From assembly GCA_022457065.1 (NCBI GenBank), contig JAJGBQ010000001.1, forward strand, positions 4,712,001 through 4,776,000: a DNA stretch of 64,000 nt, given 5' to 3'. The position numbers were made by a program, and so were the translations under genes. The notes under the pieces were generated by a model that made no database searches, was not told where the DNA came from, and saw nothing but the letters and a program-made list of their open reading frames with translations. Positions 1-12,640 of this stretch are shown piece after piece; position 1 is the stretch's first letter; each line of letters begins with the position of its first letter. The stretch comes from Curvularia sp. ZM96. Lineage: Eukaryota > Ascomycota > Dothideomycetes > Pleosporales > Pleosporaceae.

Positions 1-3000
1 TGACGGCTAATGAAGACCGAACGTGGCTTTCGCTATGTAGTGGAGGGTAGAGCGCATGGTTTACAGGTCACGCTGCTTTGCTTGTATGCAGCATATAGTG
101 ATCTGTATGTTGCAGAAAGGCTGGGGGTCAGCAACAGCAGGCCGGCGGTTTATTGGTTGAGATACTGGAAAATGTAGTGGCTGCATTACTTTCTGACCCA
201 TCAGTTTATCTCTAGGAATTCCTTTTTTTTCGCGTGCGCTTGGACAAGGATGAGTGCATTGGAAGGGGCCGAAAATGGTAAAGGAAAAAAATACGGAATA
301 CATCATCGATACTGCGTATCCATCGGCTGTGGTGGAGTCCTGATGAGGCGGAACGGGAGGTACGGTGCGCGTCAGGGTAGCTGGCAAAAGACGCGGATAG
401 ATGATGGGTCTGACAGGGTTCATGCACACAGTATACGGTATGAGACGCGACTCGCACTTCCGTTAGTGAAATGATGACTCGCCATGGCACTTGTTGGTTG
501 CCTATGTGCCTAAAGAGGAGCTGAGACAGTAAGGGAGGGTCATTGTCCATGTGGATGGCCTTGGTTCGCCTTGCAGAGAGGGTGGAGTCGGAGAATCGCG
601 ATTGCGTTGCAACCTTCCATTGCAGGGTCCAAGAGCCGATGAACTGTCACACGGCAACGGCCGACCTTGATAGCGCTAGTGACGTCTGTCCATGGAAAAT
701 CGAGGCGGACGGTAGCTAGTGGTGTGTGAATGCGGCCACGCCGAGTGCATTTGCAGAGGTTGAAGGGGATTGGACTGGATGCAAACTTGGGCCAGGACGA
801 AGAACCCACCGTGCCGACTAACCGGATGAAGCCAAGACTGGATTTCCTAGTACCAGAGAGACGCAACCAGTGGTATCGCTATGGTGCTGTAACATCGTGC
901 TCAGCAAACATGGCGTCAGCAGATAGGGCTGCATGCTACGGTAACGGCCTGGGTACCATTGTTGTTTTTCGCAACGGTATTGGGGCTTCTAGAGCGACGG
1001 TTGTGCCGTAGTCGTGCGCTTCCTGGGGACCTTTGTCGAGTACGTACTACTATTAGAATACGGCGGGCTTTCTCACATGGTTGCAACACGAACGCGCATG
1101 CATAGCCATGCTCGATACGACTCCTGCATATCCACTACGCTGCGAGCTAGTGATTCAACGCACCCTCTCCACATGCAGACCCCCTTCCACAGCACAAGCC
1201 CGCTCCCCAAAGCCCAGGGAATGGAATCCTGCAGTAGCTGCTGGGTGGGAATAAGCAAAACCCACCCCCTCTCGTAACCAGGATCCATTGAGCCCACATT
1301 TTCTTATCCTCTTGTGTTTAGTCGGAAACAATCTGTCTGCTTCACAACCAAGCCCTTTGCAGTAACAGCACCGAGAGGATCATCAGCAGCCGAGGCTTTT
1401 CTCCTTGATAATGCATGATTCACACGACAGAAGTGATCAGCAGGCGTCGCTGTCGAAAACGACTCAAGCGCCTTTCCGGAGCAACGTCAACGGGCCTCCT
1501 TCCCGGCTGTGTGGTACCGGGGAAAAAGTCGTGTCCAAGTGAACGGAGGCCGTGGACAAAAAGCAATCTCCGCTCCTCCGCACTACGCAGCAGTATGGTC
1601 TCGAGCTCCGGAATTGGAAGGATCAAGGCTGCCCTGGTATTCACGCCAAACAGCCTCAGCGAGTGTGTCGGTCCAAGAGGGGCGTGGAGAACAATAAGTG
1701 GGCAAAAATAGCTGCTTGCCTCTTCTAACCTCTTTCTGCTAGCCGAGGCAGCGTCCCCCTCCCCCTGGAAGCTTTATGTCGCGCAACATATCCGTCGGCC
1801 TGAGGCAGGTCTGGATGGAGAAGAGGTCTGGGCGTCGTTTGTGCAATCTCGTGGAATTACGAGTCCTTTGCCAGCCAGCTGGCTCCAACTCTATAATACC
1901 GGCTTCGCTTACACGCAGGACTTCAAACGTCATACCAAAGTTTTTGCCGAGAGCCCGTTAAGATTACAGTTTGCGCAAAGCCGAGGTACCGGCGCCTTGC
2001 TTTTTTGCCTGGTATACGCAGGTACCAGTGGCAACAACGATGATCACGACAAAAACCTAAACGTCAGTGCTTCCACTTTGCAAATGCTATGCCATGGCCA
2101 TGCCATGTGCATCGCCGTTTGGTGACAAGTCGGCCCGTCATCTGCGCGCATTGGTACCATTGATTTGCAGAGGAGGGAGCCACAATGACCTTTCGTTTAG
2201 CCTGGGCCCATGCGACGAACCGATGCTAAGATCTAGCTTTGCGTACCAAAGTTGATTGTCAATAACATGTGGACATGGCCAGTGCAGATAGGTACATCTC
2301 GGACGACTATCGGTGGTTAAACTACGAGACCAAAATGCTGTGTACAACTCCGAATTCATAGAGGGTATCCGAAAGCGAAGACGAGAATGCCCGAAATCAG
2401 CACGGGGAGGTACCTCTTTTTGGGGCGAAAGAGGCGGCCATCGTATGTAGGAGTAAGCTCCGCTCGAAACGTGTTTGCGACGTGCCTTTGAAACTCTCGT
2501 TAATCAGCTGATGGCTATACGGCGCTCAGCTTCGCTTTGGTCTGGCATCCAAACTACCGAAAGCAACGCATCCTGTAGCTGCAAAGATGACATGCAACCA
2601 ACAACAGAACGCCTGTCTCGCCCAGTTGCCCAGGCTTTTCTGGCGGTGAAGAGGTCTAATTTTGTATCGGGGGGTATCCAATTGTACTATGCACATGCTA
2701 CGAGCGTAGTTAACAAGCCCCTAACCCCTGTCTGTCCAGATCGCGGCGGTCTAATTCGTGCTATTAATACAAAGACTCGACGGACAGAAATGCGTACTGA
2801 AAACTATGTGATGAAAGCGCTAAACGCGAGATGTAAAACAATCTCTAGGACCTTCTCAAGAAAAGGAAAGAAAAAAAAGCTCCATGCAGAGTTTAAAGGA
2901 AATCAACGCGTATATCAGGAAATATTGGAATGCACGAGTGGCGCGGACCTGCGTGGTTATCGTTGAGCCACTAGAAGCAGAGTTACGGTGCCATGTCGGA

Positions 3001-3227
3001 AAACCAGTCATAACCGTCGCACCTTGGAACTCCGTGAACGCTCTATCTTTTTTTGCCAATAAAGACCTGCAGTAGGAGATCGAAACAAAGTCTTATGAAA
3101 CCATTGATCGTGAGAAAGGAGGTGAAAAATACGGCGATTGGTGCCTGTAAGCATTGAACTCGGGTGTCATCGGTATTGCGCGGCATCTCGGCTGGAGTGT
3201 TGCGAGTCTGTTGAGATCCGCAAGGTT
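1..3227. other. intergenic stretch, no supported gene
   Basis: Open frames here are short, overlap on both strands and show no recognisable domain, codon pattern or splice-linked continuation. The longest (163 codons, 2475-2966, +) has a lysine-rich, unremarkable translation. I see no tandem repeat, terminal inverted repeat or tRNA-like fold. The right end is the 3' flank of the minus-strand Zn2Cys6 gene. Confidence 0.5.
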
Positions 3228-4739
3228 TCAAGATGCTGAGTAGAACTGTGGTACACCTGGTTGATTGAATCCCATCGCTGGTGTTGCCTCCTCTTGTACG
3301 CGGTCCAAGTGGCCCGGTTCTGCAAACCAGTGTGCGCTCATAGATCGCCCAGACGAGGGTATTGGTGGAACGTGGTTCGGCATTGCATCGTATGAGGTCC
3401 AGTTTGGCGGGTAGTAAGACGCAACAGGTGCAGAGAGGGGTACAGGACCCGAGCTGCTCAGTGTAGTAGCGTGTACGGTAGAAGCGCTTGTATCTATTGT
3501 TGTCGGATAAGGGTATGGTGAGGTTCGCCGATAATTGTCGCTTTGAATACCAAGTCCTTGGCCAGGATGCTGGTGTGGCAGGCCTTCGATGTTTCCGTAA
3601 GACATTGAACGCGATGGCGGCTGGAATGATGGTTGTTGACTCCAGTGTCCATCTTGGTGACCGTAAGACATGGTAGAGCTCGTGCTCATAGCTGCTGGGG
3701 TATGTCCGCCTGAAACATTGGATTCACTTCCGTAAGCCGAGTTCACTGTTGAAGGCGAATGTCGCCACGATGGACTTTCGGCTACTGTAGAAGATGGCAA
3801 GAAGTTGTTGGTAGGTGGCCACTGGGTGTCTATAGGGGGTGGGTAAGGGTAAGAAGGCTGTTGTACGGGTACTGTACTCGTTAGCATGTCCTCAAGAAGC
3901 CGTCATGCAACACTTACAGCCATTAGGACCAGGCGCGTGATGGGCATCGTTTTCGAGTTCCATGGGATATCCATAACTCAGAGATTGCGCCGCAGATGGA
4001 GGTCCGGAGAATGGTGTGCGGAACTCGACTATGTTATCGCCGGAAGCGGAAAGAGGGTTTCCCGGCGATGTAGAGATTGGCGTGGCTGGCTGCACTGCGC
4101 TGTTTGACTTGGTTGAGATGGATTGAGATGGAGGCATATCCGGGTTGTGTTCGACAGGGTAGAAGTTGCATTCTTTCTTCAGTCGAATGCAGTTGGAGCA
4201 GCGACCATGACGGTCATCCGGTGCTAAGAGACATCGAATCTTTCGTCTTCTGCAGTGACCTGTTTCTCACCAGTCAGTTACCAAAAACGCCGTTAGTAAC
4301 GTTGATATTCTCACTCACCACATGCAACTGAAGTTCGATGATAGCCCAACTTGTTGCGCGGCTTGTTGCTTGTTGGCGACAGCTCGCCTGGGTTTGCAAG
4401 GGCTAAGTGACGCATGTGTGGTGTTGAGGAGGACTTGCGGAGCTCTCCAGGTGCTTTGCTTTTGGAGGGGCGTCTCTTCTTGTTCGAGTGGGTGTGAGGT
4501 TGGGTGGCAGGTTCTTGACTAGCTAAGGTACCTTGAAAGGGCTCGAGTCGATCTGTGGGGCTTGGTGTGTTGGTGTTGGTAGTAGTGGTAGTGGTGGTCT
4601 CGGCGGCATGGGAATGACTAAACCCAGACGGTTGGTTCGAGGGGGTGAAGGACATTGTGTCCTGAACAGGCTGTAAAAGCAATGTCTGTTCGAGTCGAGA
4701 TGCCGTTTTCTTTGCGCGGCGTTCTGTAACTACAGCCAT
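3228..4739 (-). CDS. Zn2Cys6 (fungal C6) transcription factor
   Basis: This is a nuclear DNA-binding regulator of the Gal4-type zinc cluster class. There are three exons, 4739-4319, 4259-3918 and 3871-3228, giving 468 residues; the introns have GTGAGT and GTAAGT donors and the second has a GCTAAC branch point. The cluster straddles intron 1. Cysteines at about 140, 143, 150, 161, 164 and 171 follow the CX2CX6CX10CX2CX6C pattern, with the basic stretch CRRRKIRC between. The N-terminus is rich in Ser/Thr and has a KKRRPSKSK basic patch; the C-terminal half is rich in Pro, Ser, Tyr and Gln. No fungal_trans middle homology domain is evident. The start may be the in-frame ATG at 4655 instead of 4739, and an upstream in-frame coding exon is possible (see findings). 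Targets cannot be told from sequence; resemblance to fungal proteins annotated Mut3-like is from memory only. Confidence 0.9.
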
Positions 4740-5763
4740 ATGTAATATTGTCGCAAGACCCGAGTGTCAGTGCCCAAAACCTGGTGGCGCATTGAAGGAC
4801 TTGTGGATATAAGCATCAAATGTTTAAAGTTCAACAAGGGCCCCACATCAAGTAAATAATGGAAAGGAGGCTAAACGGCGATACATACCTTGGGAGTAAG
4901 GACAAAGCGAGTTCTCAAACGTTGGAGCCGGCACTACGATCTGGTCTGCGGGAGTAGTTGGCGGGACACTTGCTGATCTACCGAGCCATGGGAATCCTGA
5001 TCTAATCAATGCTTTCGTCAACGCACTGACAGGCCGGGGCCGAAAACTGGGATAGTCAAGGGCTTGGGCAAATAAAACGACGTAGTAGAAATAATGGTGA
5101 AGCAGTTGCGCACTGACGCCCAGTGACAGGTAATGTCGGTTTGGATCGTTCGCACAGCTGTGCCTCAGCGGGGGTGCACTGAAATGTCCACTGGTAAACC
5201 GGCGCCAAAAGCAATGGGTGCATACGCCGAAGACAAGACAAGTAGGGGCCGCATATAGAAATTTAGACGACGTTGTTTGGCTGAATACGTGGATGATTAA
5301 AAGTGGCGAGGTATGCCCACGCTACTAGGCGACAGGACTTGCTGCGTTAGGGCGCCTCTTTTTTTTCTGCACCAAAGGATTTCACAGGGTTCAAACAGCC
5401 CTCCTTCCTCACCCAGCATAAGATCATCTTTTTGGAGGCCAAGCGGCCAGGTTGCTGTTGGTGGGCCTGCATGGGCCAAGTGATGTGCGGGATGGATGGG
5501 TGTGAAGGCAGTAAGTCCAAGCGTCATGACCTGGGTGGGCTCTCGGACCCTTTCACTGTCCGTTGTTTGGGATGCTTTGCCTGTCATGTCTCGACGGTGT
5601 GATGCGATGACAGCCAGCGGTTGCCGCCTAGCGTCAGCGGCGGCGTGATCCACTTGTATTTGTGACGCTTGGAGGAGATGGGTTAAGCCACCTTATTTCC
5701 CTAGCCAGGGCTAGCTCAGCAAACTATAGGATACTGCGTTTGTCGGGCCCGATATCTCCCTTA

Positions 5764-5806
5764 GTGGTGATGGCGGCGGCGGTGGTGGTGGTGGTGTGTG
5801 TGTGTA
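5764..5806. repeat. GGT/GGC and GT microsatellite
   Basis: A run of GGC then GGT triplets passes directly into GT dinucleotides. It lies in the gene-poor region and no gene model crosses it. Confidence 0.8.
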
Positions 5807-7455
5807 AGGGCCCGTATTCCATGTGCTATACAAAAAGCGTCAAAGTCAGGCCGACAGAGCAAAGCAGAGCAGAGCAAGCTACGTGAGGTTAATTTAGAAA
5901 GGCTCTGTGCACACAAACGTTGCCGGGAAAAGGTGGTTGGACAAGGACTGGGATTCAATAGCTGTCCGGATCTAAGATGACGAGGAGAAAGGGCGATGAG
6001 GGCCTCGATGGAGACAGGGCCGAAGTGCCTGCCCCCTCCCCCAAAAGAGCTGACGCACGCTCTCAAGGACCGGAGAGTTTTGTTTGCGCAAATGAGGACG
6101 GTTGCAGGCCCAGAAAGGTCGTGACGTGACCTTTGCCGGTAGCGAATGGCCGCTGCGATGATCCCCCGACACTTGGTGGAGGTGTCGAGGCGCGGTGAGG
6201 TGCGTGGCACAGGGATAACGCCGACGTGAACTGCTGGCGGCGTCATGGTATGCTGGCGTCTGCGACAAATTGGCTGCGACAGCGCGTCCTTCTCCACACT
6301 GTTCATCTCGCTAGCAGGCCCTGGCGAGACTCGACTCATCTCCACTCGCGTCATGGTGATTAAGGGCAGCCAGCGTTTCCACAGGCGGGTTGCACAGGAC
6401 TTGGGCCAGGGTGCATGTCACTGGCCAAGCCTCACAAGTGGATTGCAGTACGTGATGACGGCCAGTGGTGGGTTAATGCGCGCGAGGCCTGACCCGACGC
6501 TGTGGCTATGGCCTTGGTGCATGACCTGCACTCCAATAGCCCGGACAGTCGTCCAAGCCTGGCGATTGCACGTGGGAGTCGCGATCTGATACAACAGTGC
6601 TTTCGGTCCGTTTGGAGAGCGTCTCGATTTTTTCCTCGTTGGGCGGCGGCCGGCTAGCCGAGTACGTGAGTAGAGGCATGTAGGGCCACGAGGACCAGCA
6701 CAACGCTCACGGTACCGGTCCGGCATGGCTGCATGTGTTTGTTTGTTTTTTGCTCCGGTGCCCCTTGCTGAAGTGAGATGAAGTGAAGTGCAGCGAGCGG
6801 TGGCGTGACGGTTATCCCACGTTGTTGGCACGGTGCATACATAGATACATGGCCAGATGCTAGTGACATTGATGGATGGACCAGTTGCATGTTCCGCGTG
6901 TCGGATGCACCTTTAGGCTTGCAGTTTGCATCGGTCCCTCGTCCCAGTGCCGATAGGCCATGGCTGCTAGCGCTCCTGTGCTTCGCGGGCATTGGCTGCT
7001 CACAGCCTTTTTTCTGGACCAGGTGTTTGGTAAAGATGTGAAGCGTTGATTAGCCCAAGTCGGACTTGCAGTCGTCGGCGCACCAGCGTCTGTCGCTGCT
7101 CAGACGCTGCGCCTAGTGCCACCACGTCTGCATTCTGGCTAAACGGTAGTTGTGTCTGAAACACTTTGGACTTCAACCGATCGATGGAGCAGCGCGGCGG
7201 CCATGGGTTCCTGGAGGGCTTGGGACGGTGGGCAGGCCAGGGTAGACAGGGGGCACAATCAGTACAAGGCTGGGTGCGGTGTTGGTCCCGCCGCGAACGC
7301 ACGCTCGAGCACGCGCACGCCGGCCTGTTCGCCGTCCTTGGCCTCGCTTAGTCGCAACTTCCGCCCCTTGCGGGATCGTGATGCGTGCCTGCCACATGCG
7401 AAGACAGGAAGGAGCCAGGAGGAACGAGGAAGGAGCGACCCCGAATCCCACGCCT

Positions 7456-7482
7456 GCCAGCCAGCCAGCCAGCCAGCCAGCC
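7456..7482. repeat. CCAG tetranucleotide repeat
   Basis: About six to seven tandem CCAG units. They produce alternating Pro-Ala-Ser-Gln strings in every frame, which explains the spurious open frames on both strands here. Confidence 0.85.
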
Positions 7483-7596
7483 TCGGCCCATCGGTGGCCC
7501 TGGACTGGCCGCCGCCTTGCCCTCGCCGTCGGCAGCGGCTGTCTTTGCGGCGCAATCGGCATGGCTTCTTTCACGATAAACCACCCTTGCGGGCTC

Positions 7597-7640
7597 CATG
7601 TACATACAGTACAGTACACCTGTACATACAGTATGTACAT
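7597..7640. repeat. short inverted and direct repeats of TGTACATACAGTA
   Basis: Clustered copies of GTACATACAGTA lie around a near-palindrome, with ATGTACAT at both ends of the block. It could form a hairpin or bind a dimeric regulator. Function is not shown by the sequence. Confidence 0.5.
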
Positions 7641-8800
7641 GCTCGACTCGACTCGGCTCTACACACCATTCATCATCCCTACATCCATGCCCCGCACTTG
7701 GCTCCCCATGCCAGCGCCAAATCACCCAGCACAAGGAGCATCCCCGACACTGCATCTTCTTCTCCCCAATATCTCCCACGCCTTCAGCTCGCCACCGTAC
7801 TAGTATGTACTACTGTGTATACCCTGATGCCTTTCTGATGTCATGCAGCTCGGCTACTGGCTTCATTAATACGCGCCGGTATCCTCGTCTCCGAGACTAC
7901 TATCCGCTACTCGCAGCCCTTATCAACCTTCAACCCATGACCTTGTTTAGCACATGTTGGCTAACCTAATCCCCAGAGTCTGTCATCTCGAGGCAGTCAA
8001 TCTGTGTACATGACATGATCTCAAGCTTTTCGGCGTAATACGCTTACGCTATCCCTGCTCCTGCCTCTTAGCCGAACTATTGGAAAGAGTTGGTTTCAGG
8101 CACACGACCCTGCATCCACGGAGTACCTGTCGCCGTCTGACAACCCATCCTCCATTCCAACCTACCGGTGTGGCTAATATGTCTGTGAAATCGTTGCCGC
8201 CAAAGCAATAAAGTAAAGGTGCAGCATCCCAACACGCCTTGGTCACATCTCGTAGGTACGTACGTAACTCAAGACTGCCGAACCTTGAGCATGTGCCAAT
8301 ACACGCCCCCAAGGCGTGTCTCGCTTGGAAAGGTCCTGCTTGGTTGGCAACTACTTGCGCCGCCTGCTTTTCGAGTCGCCAACACGAGCTCTTCATGTCC
8401 TCCACCCCTTACACTAATCTCGACACTGCGTCACTACGAATACAACAAGGCCTACTGTCTCTTGGCTGGCTTTATAGTTGAAACCATGGCTTGGCTACCT
8501 CTACTTCGTTGTCAGCCAGAACCTCATTCCAGTGCTCTGGAGATCAATATTTAGCCGACTAGCGTCCGCTTCACCAAATCCCATTGCTGATCTTTGGAGT
8601 CAGTGCAAAAGCTTCACTAACCTTAAACGTCGTCTTTCCATGCCCTCCGTCTAAGCGCGCTTCTAAGCTGACCGTTCGACCAACGTTCGCACTCGACTAA
8701 TCTGCAATACCCCTCCGAGTCTGACAATCGACGGAGTCTTCTCCGCCATTCAGCTCTAAGCACCAGCGACTTGACTCAACGCCCCACCATAGCTCGCGTT

Positions 8801-11800
8801 ACAAATAAAGTTTGGTCATCGTTGATGGTGCCTACTTGAAATGCATGTGGGGTTGGCAGCACGCCAAAACGGAAAAACAATGCCCGGGCAGCTTCACCTA
8901 TAGCTGGCAAGGCGTTGCGAAGCTAGTAGTATGGCTTTCCAGTATTGCGCGTGCTAATTTCATCTTACGGATCGTCATCTTTGCTTTAGATCACGCACAG
9001 CCGCATAATGACATACAATGACATTACTCTCCCCAACGGCAGCGCTAAATAATCCTAGTTTTTCTATCGCCTTTTCTCCATGAGGTCAAGGTTTGCGATT
9101 GCCATCCGGCATATTCCTTTTGGCCCAATCGCACATTCTAGCTGACTCGGCAGATGATACCCTGAACCCTGAATCGCTAGGGAGTCAGGGGGTTTCGACG
9201 AACAATCGAGAAAGCATACGGAGTACGCTTGTAGTACTACTATGGGACCGTGAAACACAATTCCTTTTTGGTCTCAGGAAAAATGCTCTGGCTTCCATCG
9301 CTTCCATCGCTTCCTCAGGTCGGGTAAATATTCCCGACCTACCGGTCCACCCTCCGATCTGGCCGGAACATATGTATGCACTTGCGGCGCTGGAGTCACA
9401 CTGGCGCCCAAGTTCCAGAAATCGCTCCTATTACCCTGTGCGGCATAGCAAACCGACCTCGCCAGTCCAGGTATTCTTTTCCATGTTGGCGTCTTACATA
9501 CAGCCAGGCCCCACATCACCAAACTTCTCCGCGCTGGCATGTCATTCTTCCTGCCTTCTCAAACTACTTTGGCCGACATTAAATTCTGCTCGCCCTAAAC
9601 CAAAGCCGGATCTGCTGCAAAAGAGAAACAAACCCCTAACCCAAATTTGACGACGCACCGTGCGTCTCACTACAAAGTACATGACTGTCAAAAAAAACTC
9701 CCGAACCATAGTGCGATTACCCGATCTTCATATTACAAGCAAATCAAATGCGGGGGTTTCACTAGTTGTATCTAGTTGGTCACCCCCTTTGACTATGCAT
9801 TCCGATCGACAGAACCATTATCGTCGGGTCTTTAGTTCCGACTGATGATCTTTAGAATCAGTCGTCTTTTGAGATGCATTACTCGCAGCGAAATAGGAAG
9901 TATGTCCGTTCGGAAAAGCAGGTATCCGGCGCAATCCGCAAAGACTTAAAAAATGAAATCATATCAAGCAAAATAAAATTTAGTGATAAATGCAATATGT
10001 AAGTTTTGACTAGGCTATAGTACTGATACTATGCACAAGTGGCATTCCCAACACTATAATCTATCCCTAGGAGATACTTCATGTATCCAGCGGACAGGGC
10101 AAGAATAAGCGGGGTTGGCGTGATAAAGTTTATGCAGGGCTACGACGACCGGAAATCTGCATGCAGTACCGAGCATCATACCGTCCACGGGGGTGTTTAG
10201 CAGTTAGCAATATCGAAACCACATGGGGCCCTGCTTCAACAGGACAATCCTAAACTCTTCTTGTCTAACAATAATGCAGCTCGACATTGGCTCCCATTGG
10301 CTATTTTTAGGCAGAGCGGACGTGTAATAGTGCCGGAACTCCGTTCTAGAAAACCACTTGGCCCCTTCCCTCTTGTTCCTCGTTCCCTTGTTGCCCTCGA
10401 GTATCACATAATACCTACCTTGTTACCTTGTTGGAGGGTATCCCGTGACGACAAAGTCGCAAAAGTGATTGGTGGCCCTATGAACTTACGCTATCCCGAG
10501 GGAAAGGATACCAAACAAGCATAAGGAAATGTCCGAGAGAGTTTAGAGGGGCCAAGAGTGGGGACTGAACGACAGATATACGCATACGCGTGCACGCACG
10601 CACAACTCACCATTTTTCTTGCTGATGTGATGATGACCAAGAATTTTGGTTTGCGAGATCCATAAACGTGTTCAACTGCCGCAAAGACGGTGCGAAGATC
10701 GTATATAGCTCGGATCGGGCTTGACCGGGCCGGTGTATTCATTCGATTTTCATTGTATAAGCGCTAGAAGCCTTGCATAATGCAAGCGAGATTACTACTG
10801 AGAGAATTAGGTATGTGTACATGTCATACGAAACGCATACGAAGTTACTGAACGAGAGACATTGCAGACAATGGCCGTGATCATGACTAGTGATACCATA
10901 AGCACCCCAAAGCAAGGGATGAAGCAATCGATAGTCACGCGAGTTGGGCACGTATGATGCGATCAGACCGTTGCCAAACTCTAACTAGCAACTACCGATT
11001 TATCAAACATACGCGTCCCCTTGCATGAAACAAAAGCAGCAAAAGCAGACATAGCGCTAGATTGTGACAGCAAACGCCCAAAGGCAAGGTACACATCGTA
11101 GAGACAGAAAGAGATTATGCTCCGTATTGTCCGTATTGAATCTCGGCGCCGCACGGATAAAGCGCTGCTGCCCTGGTGCGACACTTGCCCTGCTAACTTG
11201 CTCATCACGGGATATCAGATCTGACGCCCTTTAGTGCGCTGCTCTGCGACGATATCGCTTTGCTAGACTGCTTTTTGCTCTTGCTCCGTATGAAGTACAC
11301 CCGCAGCTTCCAGTGGTATTGGATCGCGCTGTAGGAGTTGTAAAAAGAGACGTAGCAAAGGGAGAGATAGCTTCTCTGCATCTCATACATACTGTACCAC
11401 GTACATGCGTCTTCCTGCCCATAATCTTTCACCATTAAGACGCCGCAAAGAACCACACCTAACCACAATGCAAGCCCCCAAAATAAATCTAAAAAAAAGA
11501 CTCCAGACTCAGCATCATCCGTCACAAGTAGAAACCCTACGAAATCGAAGAAAAAGTGTATTCGCTTCCCGTATCCGTGTCATACGGACATCCGTGTTTC
11601 GAATGTACCCGCCTGTCAGAGAACCAAGTGTCAGATCTAGGGTGTAAGAAAAGACGGAAAGGGCGTGTCAGAGAGGTGAAGTCGACGAGCGGGCTGGTAG
11701 CTATATTCGGAGCGCGTAAGCAAGGTATGTACTTGATGGCTAGATTTGGGCGGTAGGAAATGCGGGTGTTAGGTTTCGAAATGCATCAGGGAGGATGAAG

Positions 11801-12640
11801 CACGCTGCATGGTATGTCATTAGATGTGTTGGATCGGTCGGCATGGGGGGGAGTGGTTGGTGCGTCTTTCGAGTGAGGTTTGATGGTGATGAAGTCGACT
11901 GTGTAGGAGGGGGAGTCGCAGGCTTTCTCATGACAAGCAGCAAATGCTGGCCAAAGACCAGAGACAGGAGAATTTTCTAGTATGCAGAACCAATGTGAAA
12001 GAGCGTATACTACGTCTTGCTATGTACACTTAGGAAACGGAGACTTAGCGCATGTGCATATGCCTCTCACATAATAATATCCCACTTCTTCTTCTCTCTA
12101 TTCGTATCCCTGACTTTGCTTGCGAAGCTGCATTATTCCTCTGAAATTACCACTGACTGCATCTATGGTTGTTTTAACTCAACCCTTTAGCACATGTTAG
12201 TTACATGGCAACATGGTGTTGTCGCTCCCAAGGTCACTATCTACGCGAAACGATGTCGAGACAAAGTTGACAACAGCATAGTTACTCGTAGTGGAGCTAT
12301 GTTGTGGTAACTGAACACCAGTTTCGTGCTGCCACTGTATATATTGTTCAATAAAGCAAAAGGGTTGCAGCTGAAAACAGTTGATGGCATCACTCGTGCA
12401 AAGTCACTTCTTATTTCTAAGTAGCTTTGAGAATCCATGACCTTTTATTCATGATCATGATTTGGTATATGCAGTGGCATGCTTCTGTCCTGCGGACAGA
12501 TGTCCAAACCCCTAGCATACATCAAGATGGATACAGCCGTGCCATGTACCGAATTAGAGAATATTCCTTTATCATACAAAGAAGAGCTCGATTTAGAGCA
12601 TTTTAGAAGAAATCATAAGACATCGTGATACTGGTTGAAC
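8801..12640. other. AT-richer intergenic region without supported gene
   Basis: Nearly 4 kb with no domain-bearing frame. The largest open frame (9093-9650, +) starts with TTG, not ATG, and its translation is not recognisable. A minus-strand ATG frame starting at 10742 runs into a good GTGAGT donor near 10611, but no convincing downstream exon was found. The right end is the 3' flank of the dehydrogenase gene. Confidence 0.45.

Larger units (their letters stand above)
4740..8800. other. long gene-poor region upstream of the Zn2Cys6 gene
   Basis: About 4 kb without a recognisable protein. The part next to the Zn2Cys6 gene probably holds its promoter and leader: a consensus donor (AG/GTATGT, reading on the minus strand) lies at 4888. 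Several simple repeats occur, listed separately. The overlapping open frames on both strands at 7.2-7.8 kb come from repetitive, GC-rich sequence and look non-coding. Confidence 0.45.

Noticed and set aside
5761..6354. 197-codon minus-strand frame ending in poly-His
   Set aside because: The His run is the GGT/GT microsatellite read in reverse; the rest has no recognisable features.
7152..7838. 228-codon open frame (+) and several overlapping ones
   Set aside because: All six frames are partly open because of CCAG repeats and GC-rich sequence; the translation is low complexity with no domain.
9093..9650. 185-codon open frame (+)
   Set aside because: It begins with TTG, not ATG, and resembles no protein; no acceptor or donor supports an exon.
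10491..10742. Minus-strand ATG frame running into a GTGAGT donor near 10611
   Set aside because: A first exon of about 44 codons is possible, but no in-frame downstream exon with an acceptor could be found.
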